Shown: positions 55,827 through 64,000 of the stretch, one piece after another
Position numbering within the stretch: position 1 is the stretch's first letter
Layout of the letters: the number at the start of each line of letters is the position of its first letter
Origin: Rana temporaria
Taxonomy: Eukaryota; Chordata; Amphibia; Anura; Ranidae
Assembly: GCF_905171775.1 (NCBI RefSeq)
Contig: NC_053489.1
Location: 147,399,642 to 147,463,641 of the forward strand
DNA: 64,000 nt
Direction of reading: 5' to 3'
Translations under genes and position numbers: made by a program
Notes under the pieces: model-generated
The model's input: only the letters and a program-made list of their open reading frames with translations
Told to the model about the DNA's origin: nothing
Databases searched by the model: none

Positions 55827-55902
55827 CTTATATAATGTCCATGCAGGCAGGTTCCTATTGGTTGCTAACCTCTGACGAGTGTGGAAGGAGAACTCTGATT
55901 GG
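55827..55902 (-). promoter_or_regulatory. TATA and CCAAT boxes of hAT transposase
   Basis: Minus-strand order: CCAAT (55902-55898), CCAAT (55861-55857), then TATATAAG (55834-55827), spacing 40 and 23 bp, about 0.8 kb upstream of the transposase ATG. Orientation and spacing fit a pol II core promoter reading into the transposase. The inference rests on motifs only. Confidence 0.5.
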
Positions 55903-56290
55903 CTCTGATGCAAAAGGGCGGAGAAAATAATCGCGCAATATTCCTATTGCCGAATATTCGCATTGCGAATATTCGGCAATATAAAATGATCGCTTCAGCT
56001 ACTCGGCCCAAGGTCTCTAATCATACCAGCAATGCTTTTAGACGTCTATGGAGATCACTAGGATGTGATCTGTTTTAAAAATGAAACTGTAAAAATCGCT
56101 CTGATGCGGAAGATAGGGGGCGAGGAAAATAATCGCGCGATATTGCGTTTGCCGAATAATCGCATTGCGATTTTTCGGGAAAATTCAATGAACGCTTCAG
56201 CTACTCGGCCCAGGGTCTCTAATGATACCAGCAATGCTTTTAGACGTCGATGGAGATATCTAGGATGTGATCTGTTTTAAAAAACAAATT
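55901..56290. repeat. Subterminal two-copy repeat, about 196 bp
   Basis: Direct copies containing GCTTCAGCTACTCGGCCCA and AATGCTTTTAGACGTC with intervening CGAATATTCGCATTGCG-type palindromes. Likely subterminal transposase-binding region of the hAT right end. Confidence 0.75.
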
Positions 56291-56342
56291 GTAAAAAATC
56301 GAATATTCGGAATTGCGAATAGTGAGCAACACTACTGGTGAG

Positions 56343-56979
56343 TTAGAATATCATGTAATTAGGGAAACTCCTTGAAAACTGAACCTCCCGTCACCACACT
56401 TCGTGCTGAACGACTCCCATAGGATGTTAAACGCACCAGAAATAAAATGGGATAATGCCTTTAACACAAGTAGTTGTAACATCTCATTCTCCCATCAGCA
56501 GATCATGGTATGAACTACCTCCAAGGCTCCAATTGATAAAACAATGTTGCGAATTCTACAGCTCATCAGTGATGGTAACATAGGAAGGAATGATAGACGT
56601 CTGCTTCAAATTGAGGCTAAATTGATCTACCGCTTCCAAGCCACCAAATACCCAGGTTTAAACTAAAGCATATGTTTTAAACCCTTTCTATAGCAGTTAT
56701 GTCATCATGATGTCATATTTAGGATCTGTACTTCTTGATGATGCTTATTTGTCCTCTCTCCAACCCCTTTTTCCGTGAGACATCTTTGCCAGCTATGCTC
56801 TTGAGCTTGCTCCGGAACCTCCAAGGCTGATCCCTGAGAGCCTTTCAGCTCTCATTTGGGATCATTATTTGCCACAATGGACCAGCGATAACCCAATGGT
56901 ATTGCGTCACTATATGCTCTTAGTTTGAATAATGACAATGTAAAGCAATGATAAAACTTTATTTTTTAACTAATAAATA
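56343..56979. other. Unique-looking flank, no gene
   Basis: Sequence between the hAT element and the Harbinger element. No repeat arms or coding frame recognised. Confidence 0.45.
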
Positions 56980-57430
56980 GCCATATTCAGAAAGACTTAC
57001 GCCGTTGTATCTACAGATATGCCGCGTAAGTGTAAATATGCGCCGGCGTATCTATGCGCCGTACCCACAGAACTAGATACGCCTGAAAATAGGCTTCTTC
57101 CGACCGACGTAACTTTACTACGTTGGCGTGTCGTGGGCGCATATTTACGCTGGACGCATCTGGCGCTCCCATTGATTTCCTATTCAAATATGCAAATGAG
57201 GGAGATAGGGCGATTCACGCATGTACGTGCGCCCGACGCAGGCTATGCGCGGTGCGCGGAAGTCGCACATGCGGCCTAAAGTTATTCCATCAAAAAGCTG
57301 ATTTATCTCTGCACCAGACGTGCACAGGTCAGATGGAGAGCAGCTACTGTACAGCAGCACCGTTACGGACGAGCTGAGCAACCCCACTTTCAGGACAACA
57401 CATCTGTCTGCCTTGGTCCTAGCACTACTA

Positions 57431-58502
57431 ATGGGTCCACCGGCACGTAGGAGGGCACGGGAGAGGATATACCGCACATGCATGAACGTCTTTGGCATGG
57501 GTGATTCAGAGGTGTATCGCATCTTCAGATTCAGCCCTGCTGCCATCCTGGAATTAGCCGCAACCCTGCATGATGACATCCCCAGCAAGACACAACGTGC
57601 ACATGCAGTGCAGCCACTGGTCAAGGTACTGGCACACTGCATTTCCTTGCAAGTGGATAATTTCAACGAACAAGTGGAGTAGTGGCTGGCATGTCACAAT
57701 CCACCATGAGCAGATGCGTGCACCAGGTTGTCCCCGCAATCCTCAGACGCATGTCCCACCACATTATCAGACACACCCATGAGCATCTGCGGCAGAAGGC
57801 AATGCAGGATTTCTACAGGATTGCAGGATTCCCACGCACCGTGGGAGCCATTGATTGCACACATGTGGCACTACGGCCCCCCCGTGCCACAGAGCACATA
57901 TACCGCAATCGTAAGCAGTGGCATTCCATCAACGTACAGGTGATAGCCGATGCCCGATGCCTCATATACCATCAAAGCAACATCCCAACGGAATTCGAAC
58001 AGAACGTGTACGGGAACAGCTGGCTGGTTGGTGAGTGACATGGGTGTCAGGCATGACTGTCTGACCCCATTAAGCAGACATCACGAGGGGCACATGCACG
58101 ACTAACATTCTCCTGTCTTTTCCCTTCCAGGTGACTCTGCATATGCACTTGGGCCCCATCTCCTGACTCCATTCCGGAATCCCCAAACCAGAGGAGAGAT
58201 AAACTACAATGCTGCACACATACATACCCGTGCAGTGGTGGAACGCACATTTGGCCTCCTGAAGTCCAGTTTCCGATGCCTGGATAAGTCCGGGGGTACC
58301 CTGTTGTATTCCCCAAACTTTGTGTGCCAGATCATCGGTGCATGTTGCATGCTACACAACTACCATGAGAAAGGGCCTGGAGATTGACATACATGATGAC
58401 CTGACCCCCGAGCCACACAGTCCCCCCCTAACCGAGGGTACCCCGTCTCCTGAGGGAAGAGCAGTCAGGAGATGCCTCGTGGTAGGCATCTTTGCACGTT
58501 AA
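57431..58502 (+). pseudogene. Harbinger DDE transposase
   Basis: Starts MGPPARRRARERIYRTCMNV and runs in one frame to about 57630, where a one-base loss shifts the frame; TAA at 57658-57660 follows in the restored frame. It continues with AGMSQSTMSRCVHQVVPAIL, GAIDCTHVAL (first Asp, 57852-57854) and NVQVIADARCLIY (second Asp). A GT-AG intron at 58031-58130 splits WLVG and DSAYALGPHLLTPF; exon 2 has VVERTFGLLKSSFRCLDKS (Glu) and IIGACCMLHN, then a further shift into GLEIDIHDDLTPEP. The family (HARBI1 relatives) cuts DNA with this DDE triad and makes 3-bp target duplications. All three acidic residues survive, but frameshifts and a stop disable it. Confidence 0.85.
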
Positions 58503-58819
58503 ACACACACATTCATCATGGCACAAGGAGAATGCACGCATGCACACCACTGTGGTCCCTAGCTCACACACACCACATCCACATCACATTGGATTAGCCC
58601 AAGTCCACCATGCAGGACTTGGGAGCAGCAACGCCGCGCCAAGGCTCCAATGGTGTCGCTGTCCATTCATACCACATTCACACGGTCGTGGGGATAACTT
58701 CTTCCCGACGACCCAGGGTGACACACCTTGCTGGCAGGAGTGTCACCCCCACATTCACACACCAGTCACACTGTAGCATGCACTATTGACTGTGTGCAGT
58801 CAAAAATAAAATAAAAGGC

Positions 58820-58998
58820 TTATGACCTGAGCATAAATAAAATAAAAAAACTCATATCCAGAGCATATAAATAAAAAAAACTCATATCCAGAGCATATAA
58901 ATAAAATAAAAAAACTCATATCCAGAGCATATAAATAAAATAAAAAAACTCATATCCAGAGCATATAAATAAAATAAAAAAAATCATATCCTGAGCAC
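58820..58998. repeat. AT-rich tandem repeat, 30-34-bp unit
   Basis: Five units of CTCATATCCAGAGCATATAA plus AATAAAATAAAA between the two Harbinger genes. On the minus strand the second ORF reads into it, so its last residues are repeat-derived. 58503-58819 shows nothing else. Confidence 0.85.
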
Positions 58999-59581
58999 AA
59001 CAAAAAAATATGGCACTCATTTGCCCCGACGTGGGCTGCGACTGGTGGCACCTCTCTGGCTCCTCAGCTGCCTGGGGGGGTGGGGCATCTGGAGGTGGCT
59101 GATCCCCAGGTCTGCCACTCCTGGCAGGTGATGGCTGCCTGCCCTTCAAGGCCACGGCAATGCGGCTGAGGTACTGATTGGTCTGGGCCTGCATCCTCAG
59201 CTGGCGGGTGATGTTGTGCCGCTGGTTGCGCTGCCTCTGCCTCCCCTCCTCCTGGATGGCAGCCGTGTTGGTCTGGACCGCCTCAGTCAGGGTCTGCACC
59301 TCAGCGACAAGGTTAGCTGTGGTGGCCTGCAGCTCCCCCAGGCAGGTGACCACTGCAGCACAATTGCCACTAACATCCTGCACTGCATCAGCAATCTGAG
59401 CCGAGGAGGCCAGGCTGTCAGCCACCCGGTGCAGGTGCCCGGCTAGTTCCCCCATATGCCAGGTCTGCCGGGCCTGGTCCCTTGCTATTTGTTCCTGCAC
59501 GGAATCAGGAACACCACAGGTCTTCCATGTTGCCTTCCTGGGGGCAGAGGATGCTTGGAACCGGCTGTATGGTGAGCCCAT
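58916..59581 (-). CDS. Harbinger second protein, C-terminal part
   Basis: 221 codons. The body (about residues 30-150) is a helical, coiled-coil-like stretch (VADSLASSAQIADAVQ, LVAEVQTLTEAVQTNTAAI), then a basic stretch (RQRQRNQRHNITRQLRMQ) and a proline-rich tail. Harbinger elements carry a Myb/SANT-like DNA-binding partner of the transposase. Position and strand fit its C-terminal half, but the N-terminal trihelix domain is not in the window. The last residues (FILFICSGYEFF) are repeat-derived and follow a T run, so the true stop may have been lost. Assignment rests on context rather than a conserved motif. Confidence 0.5.
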   Translation of the reverse strand: MGSPYSRFQASSAPRKATWKTCGVPDSVQEQIARDQARQTWHMGELAGHLHRVADSLASSAQIADAVQDVSGNCAAVVTCLGELQATTANLVAEVQTLTEAVQTNTAAIQEEGRQRQRNQRHNITRQLRMQAQTNQYLSRIAVALKGRQPSPARSGRPGDQPPPDAPPPQAAEEPERCHQSQPTSGQMSAIFFCCAQDMIFFILFICSGYEFFYFIYMLWI

Positions 59582-59685
59582 AAAAATTTTTTTTCTGATT
59601 TATCTGATACTGTAAAGTAATATTAATAAGCACCACTAAAGTCCCATGCATCTCCTCCGTTTAAAAACCGGGGTTTCTATACTAT

Positions 59686-60409
59686 GGGCCAGATTCAGGT
59701 AGGGAACACGTAACTCTGTGCGGGCGTAGCGTATCCTATTTAGGCTACACCTCTGCAACTTTGAGAGGAAAGTGCATTATTCACAAAGCACTTGCTCCGT
59801 AAGTTGTGGCGGCGTAGCGTAAATTGGCCGGCGTAAGCCCGCCTAATTCAAATGTGTAGGATGTGGGAGTGTTTTATGTAAAATCATTGTGACCCCACGT
59901 AAATGACGCTTTTTACGAACGGCGCATGCGCCGTCCGTGAAAGTATCCCAGTGCGCATGCTCCAAATTAACCCGCAAAAAGCCAATGCTTTCGACGTGAA
60001 CGTAAATTATGCACAGCCCTATTCGCAAACGACTTTCGCAAACGACGTAATAGACGGAAAATTTGACGCTGGCCTGACGTCCATACTTAACATTGGCTGC
60101 GCCTCATATAGCAGGGGTAACTTTACACCTGAAAAATTCTTACGTAAACGGCGTATCTGTACTGCGACAGCCGGGCGTATCTAGCTGATTTATATATTCT
60201 AGGTGTAAATCAGCGTACACGCCCCTAGCTGCCAGCGTAAATATGCAGTTAAGATACGATGGCGTAGGAGACTTACGCCGGTCGTATCTTAGCAACATTT
60301 AAGCGTATCTCAGTTTGAGCATACGCTTAAAGTTGCGACGGCGCGGATTCGGACTTACGACGGCGTATCTACTGATACGCCTGTCGTAAGTCTTTTCTGA
60401 ATCCGGGCC
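59686..60409. mobile_element. MITE family A copy
   Basis: Ends GGGCCAGATTCAGG and TTCTGAATCCGGGCC. Interior has GCACTTGCTCCGTAAGTTG, ACGGCGCATGCGCCG and GGCGTAGGAGACTTACGCC. Flanks TAT and TTA, not identical. Its right half is the inverse of the left end of the Harbinger element at 56980. Confidence 0.75.
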
Positions 60410-60411
60410 TT

Positions 60412-61620
60412 AGTGTCTTTTGTGTTCTATTTTAGCCGCCCTAATTTCACCCTTACATTTCTTGTGGCATTCCTTATAAAGTCTGAATGCTGATCATAAT
60501 CCCTCAACCTTGTATTTTTTGAAGGTCTTTTTCTTCCCTTTTATATGCATTTTGACATTGGAGTTAAACCATCCAGGACTTTTGTTCGCTCTTTTATGTT
60601 TATTTCCCAATAGGATGCATTGGCTAATGCCCTTATTTAATATGCTCTTAAAGCAAACCCATCTCTCCTCCGTGTTCTTTGTTCCTAAGATTTTATCCCA
60701 GTTTATGCCTTCTAGTAAGGTTCGTAGTTTAGGAAAGTTGGTTCTTTTGAAATTCAGTGTCTTTGTATTCCCCTTGTGTTTCCTATTTGTGTAATTTATA
60801 CTGAAGCCAATTGACCTGTGATCGCTGTTTCCTAAATTGCCCCCTATTTCCACATCCGTGATCAGGTCTGGATTGTTGGTAATCAGTAGATCCAGTAACG
60901 CTTTATTTCTAGTTGGTGTGTCTACAATCTGAACCCAAACCCCTCTTTACTACACCAGCTCCTCAGACACTTGTTTTCTTTCCTAATCTCCCTCTGCCTT
61001 TATGGTGTAGTTCAATGTACCCAGAGTATTCCTGAGAATAATACCTTGGAGGTCCTTTACCTCAATTTAGTTTCCAAGTTCCATAAATAATTCTTTAGGA
61101 CACACCATCTTCCTCTGACTTTGTCATTGGTGCCAACGTGCACCATGACAGCCGATTCTTCCCCAGCCCCTCCCAATAATCTGTCCACCAAATCCTTGAT
61201 GTGCCGAACCCGAGCACCCGGTAGACAACATAAAGTTCGGTGCTTCAGGTCTTTGTCACAGATTCCCCTCTCTGTCCTTCTAAAAATTGAGTCTCTGACC
61301 ACCAGAATCTGTCTTTCCTTTTACCTTACTTCCCCCCACTCTCACTGGAGGAGTTCTTCCCCTGGCAGCTAGGGGAGTCCCTCAGATTCAGCAGTGCTGG
61401 TCCCTGACTGGTTTCATCAATGTCACTCAATGAGGCGTACTTATTGGGATGCTCCAGCCCTGGATCAGCCTCCCTGGCACTTCCCCCTTCCTGACTGTCA
61501 CCCATCTACTATTTTCTAGCGCCTGCACCTTTTTGTCTCCACCCGCCTCTATGCTGGCCCCTGATGGCAACTGACGGGTACGTTCCAATCAATAATTGGA
61601 GGTCAAAAGTGCTAGGCCTC
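60412..61620 (-). pseudogene. CR1 LINE remnant: ORF1 esterase and ORF2 endonuclease
   Basis: Minus strand. Around 61302-61057: VRDSIFRRTERGICDKDLK, CCLPGARVRHI and VMVHVGTND, the esterase (SGNH/GDSL-like) domain of CR1 ORF1; the family has GDS where this copy has RDS. From about 60946 to 60480: TRNKALLDLLIT, VEIGGNLGNSDH, FKRTNFPKLRTLLEGINW and KSPGWFNSNVKMHIKGKKK, the end of the CR1 ORF2 endonuclease and the following linker. Only about 100 bp separates the two parts, so the ORF1 C-terminus and most of the endonuclease are deleted; reverse transcriptase is absent. Stops occur between and within the parts. Confidence 0.8.
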
Positions 61621-62365
61621 AAAAGCCCTATTAGTTCTCACTCACTCTCACTTAATAAAACCTTACAATTAAAGTAAGACACTAACCTATAAAAATATAG
61701 TGACAATCTCCTTGAAGGAGCAGTATTTTATATAATGGGAATGTATCCACAGGTAAATGTACATTTGTGATAAAAGAATAAACTTTATAACCTCAGAGTA
61801 CAAAAAAAGAATGCTTGAAAGCATTTTAGCAGATTGGAAGAAAGACAAATTTGAGGAAAATATAAAAAACAGATCAAAAACTAAGCCAACAAAGGCAAAA
61901 GAGGAAATATTTATACAAAAAGGCAGTGGATTGCCAGACAGGAGAGGAAGCTCTGATCTAATAAAATAAGCATATTATTATTACTATCTGGCATTGGCTT
62001 TATACAACCTCTTCAACAGATTTATAACACATCATTCATCCCTTGACAGCTGTACTCATGCACTGCATTAAACAATACAGTACATGCACAGTTTGAGTTA
62101 CTGACTTGTTGAAAGGATTGTTTCCTTTACTAACACCTGCCTGTCCAAAAATCTATTTTCACACAGTTTTCTGGTTACTGAATTATGCTGATAGTAAAAA
62201 GTTTTCCATTTTTTTTTAATTCATCAAACATGTACCATAAGTAAAGACTTAGGACTGAACATAGACAATACTACAACCTAAAATAATGTATGTAAATTTA
62301 ACAAATCAAATGACCAAAATAAGAGCCTGCAACACTCACTACCTAGACCTGGAATCACTGGGTAA
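61621..62365. other. AT-rich stretch, no gene
   Basis: The open frame at 61757-61969 (Lys/Glu-rich) has no recognisable motif. Nothing else is supported. Confidence 0.4.
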
Positions 62366-62464
62366 GTACAGTGCCTTAAAGTATTCACTCCCCTTGAATT
62401 TTTCCAAATTTTTTCATGTTACAACCAAAATTGTGAATGTATTTTATTGTGATTTTGGTGTCCT

Positions 62465-63187
62465 TTTATGAAGCAGTGAAATCTATTCACTGTTTCGTTC
62501 TCCGGCATTCACAGAGGAGATTTTTCTCCTCTGTGTGCCTGTTTATGAAGCAGAGTAGATCGCTTCACCCTTGGAGGAGTGAAGTGATCTACCAACTGTT
62601 CAAACAGTGGAGAACGGCCCCTGATACTGGAATCTTGTGAGACTTTACGAGATTACAGTACCAGAAATTCACGGAAAAACCGAGACGTCAGTTTATTGAG
62701 CGGTGATAAATTATCACCGCTCAGTACACTGACAGACGGTGTGGGTAATGTAATTAAAATAACGAGTCCCCCTTCATAATATATATATGTATGTATACAC
62801 ACACACATTATATATACATGTATATACACACACATTATATATATATATACATGTACACATTATATATATGTATGTACTGTATATATATATGTATACACAT
62901 AAATATTACAGGGGGACATAGTTACAGTGTTGGGGGGGTTAGGACGAGGTAGAAGGAAGTAAAAAATCTTCCTCCTTCCTCCTCAGAACCCCCAGGATTC
63001 CCTCTTCACTCCCCGCTTCACCAGCTCTGAGATAGTAAATCGGGGGGGGGGGGGTGAATTCTGAAACAGATCGCCAGTGAAGCTCTCAGATCACAGATTC
63101 ATAAACTGGTCGTTACTGTGTCAGTCTATGAGGATTCTCTGTTTGTGGAGATAATCGGCGGGAGAACAAATTCAAACACTTCTCCCC
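62465..63187. other. Insertion with hairpins and microsatellites
   Basis: Begins with TTTTATGAAGCAGTGAAATC; an inverse-like match (AGATCACAGATTCATAAA) lies near 63092. Short hairpins such as CAGAGGAGATTTTTCTCCTC and GAGCGGTGATAAATTATCAC are present. (TA)n/(CA)n tracts at 62785-62905 and a G run at 63042-63052. Possibly a fold-back element; no class assigned. Confidence 0.35.
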
Positions 63188-63199
63188 CCTAGTCAATAC

Positions 63200-63415
63200 T
63201 TTGTAGAACCACTTTTTGCTTCAATTACAGCTGCAATTATTTTTGGGGATGTCTCTACAAGCTTTGCACATCTGAAGTGACATGTTTGCCCATTCTTCTT
63301 TGCAAAATAGCTCAAGCTCTGTCAGATTGGATGAACAGTGTCTGTGTACAGCAATTTTCAAGTCTTGCCACAGATCTTTAATTGGATTTAGGTCTGGACT
63401 TTGGGCCATCCTAAC
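63200..63415 (-). pseudogene. Tc1-like transposase C-terminus
   Basis: Minus strand reads MAQSPDLNPIKDLWQDLKIA and then NLTELELFCKEEWANMSLQM. The third catalytic residue of the DD34E triad (Glu in NPIENLW) is Lys here. The upstream part is not continuous. Confidence 0.75.
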
Positions 63416-63496
63416 ACATGAATATTTGACCTAAACCATTCCATTGTAGCTCTGGCTGTATGTTTAGGGTCATTGTTAGTCTTTTGCAGACTCTAA

Positions 63497-63898
63497 TGCC
63501 GTGTACACATGATCGGACATTCCGACAACAAAACCACGGAATGTTGGCTCAAACTTGTCTTGCATACACACAAATGTTGTTGGAAATTCCGAACGTCAAG
63601 AACACGGTCACGTACAACACTACGACGAGCCTAGAAAAAAAAGTTCAATGATTCCGAGCATTCATCGAATTGATTCCGAGCATGTGTAAGATTTTTGTGC
63701 GTCGGAATTGCATACAGACGTTCAGAATTTCCGACAAGCACTTTTGTTGTCGGAAAAATTGAGAACCAGCTCTCAAACATTTGTTGTTGGAAATTCCGAC
63801 AGCAAATGTCCGATGGAGCATACACACAGTCGGATTTTCTAACAACAAAATCACATCGAACATTTGTTGTCGGAAATTCCGACCGTGTGTATGCAGCA
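63497..63898. mobile_element. MITE family B-like copy
   Basis: TIRs TGCCGTGTACACATGATCGG and its complement ending CGTGTGTATGCAGCA; exact TAA duplication (63494-63496, 63899-63901). The interior repeats GTCGGAAATTCCGAC-type palindromes. Inserted in the Tc1 remnant. Confidence 0.75.
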
Positions 63899-63904
63899 TA
63901 ACAG

Positions 63905-64000
63905 TTTTTACACCAGCTCCTTAGCCACTTGTTTTCTTTCCTAATCGCCCTCTGTTAAGACCCCTGATATTTCACCAAAGCCCCCTAACAGGGCTGGAGG
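63905..64000 (-). repeat. CR1 fragment
   Basis: ACACCAGCTCCT and CACTTGTTTTCTTTCCTAAT match 60953-61010, so this is a second piece of the same CR1 family running off the window. Confidence 0.6.

Larger units (their letters stand above)
39429..56334. mobile_element. 16.9-kb hAT transposon with two genes
   Basis: Exact 8-bp target duplication CTGGTGAG at 39421-39428 and 56335-56342, the hallmark of hAT. Both termini read inward as TAGTGTTG, followed by subterminal AT-rich CGAATATTCG-type palindromes at each end (39440-40060 and 55925-56320). Contents: a Myb/SANT-like gene on plus (40165-45588), a BED-type hAT transposase on minus (55040-51714), and later insertions (SINE 42387, Tc1 43758, Tc1 fragment 51022) plus a satellite array. 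Removing the recognised insertions and the array leaves about 10-11 kb, still long for a hAT element. Confidence 0.8.
56980..59685 (+). mobile_element. PIF/Harbinger transposon, one end missing
   Basis: Left end ATTCAGAAAGACTTACG followed by about 280 bp of sequence like the A-type MITEs (CATATTTACGCTGG, AATATGCAAATGAGG). Then a transposase pseudogene on plus and a second ORF on minus, the usual two-gene Harbinger layout. No right terminus is seen before the MITE at 59686; the N-terminal half of the second protein is also absent, so the right part was lost or replaced. Confidence 0.75.
62368..63910 (-). mobile_element. Tc1-like remnant with insertions
   Basis: Left end TACAGTGCCTTAAAGTATTC and the body CAATACTTTGTAGAACCAC / CTGCAATTATTTTTGGGGATG belong to a well-known vertebrate Tc1 type. 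It is interrupted at about 62465-63187 by unrelated sequence and at 63497-63898 by a B-type MITE. The C-terminal transposase reading is given separately. Confidence 0.65.

Noticed and set aside
56980..60409. A single complete autonomous Harbinger element
   Set aside because: 59686-60409 has two recognisable ends of its own and looks like a separate MITE; the transposase element lacks its own right end and the N-terminal part of its second protein.

Overview
The window is repeat-dominated eukaryotic DNA with no host protein-coding gene that I can recognise. The mix of superfamilies (DIRS with split inverted termini, Penelope-like element, L1/Tx1-type LINE, L2 and CR1 LINEs, Tc1/mariner, hAT, PIF/Harbinger and many fold-back MITEs), together with short repeats I associate with ranid frogs, suggests a large amphibian genome, most likely a true frog. 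That assignment is inference from repeat content. Spliced genes inside the transposons (GT-AG introns) and L1-style poly(A) tails confirm a eukaryote.

Layout. 1-23.8 kb is a mosaic of short non-autonomous elements: a 41-bp minisatellite; two back-to-back TTAA fold-backs; a fold-back split by a 5'-truncated L2-like LINE; Harbinger-type MITEs of two families (called A and B here); three copies of an unclassified repeat (called C); a tRNA-derived SINE; and palindromic or Penelope-LTR-like segments with degenerate hammerhead-like motifs. 23.85-37.79 kb is one nested block. A roughly 5.4-kb DIRS retrotransposon was hit by a very young 3.4-kb Penelope-like element with paired inverted LTRs (15-bp target duplication). 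It was also hit by a 5.0-kb L1-type insertion carrying an uninterrupted 1263-aa ORF2.

38.2-39.4 kb is an A-type MITE containing a B-type MITE. 39,429-56,334 is bounded by an exact 8-bp target duplication (CTGGTGAG) and TAGTGTTG termini. I read it as one 16.9-kb hAT transposon. It carries two convergent genes: a four-exon Myb/SANT-like DNA-binding gene on the plus strand and an intact 1108-aa BED-finger hAT transposase on the minus strand. Between them lie a 3.6-kb satellite array, a dead Tc1, a Tc1 fragment, a SINE and an RTE-like tail. Both ends carry repeated inverted CCAAT boxes.

57-60.4 kb holds a broken PIF/Harbinger transposon: a transposase pseudogene with one intron plus an opposite-strand second protein. 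Its left end matches the A-type MITEs, so it is a relative of their autonomous source. The right end of the window has CR1 ORF1-esterase and ORF2-endonuclease remnants and a Tc1 remnant interrupted by other insertions.

How the parts work together: the intact enzymes (hAT transposase, L1 ORF2, Penelope GIY-YIG domain) sit beside non-autonomous elements. The Harbinger remnant explains the termini of the A MITEs. The L2-like LINE probably explains the tail of the SINE at 15 kb. Nesting gives a relative age order in several places.
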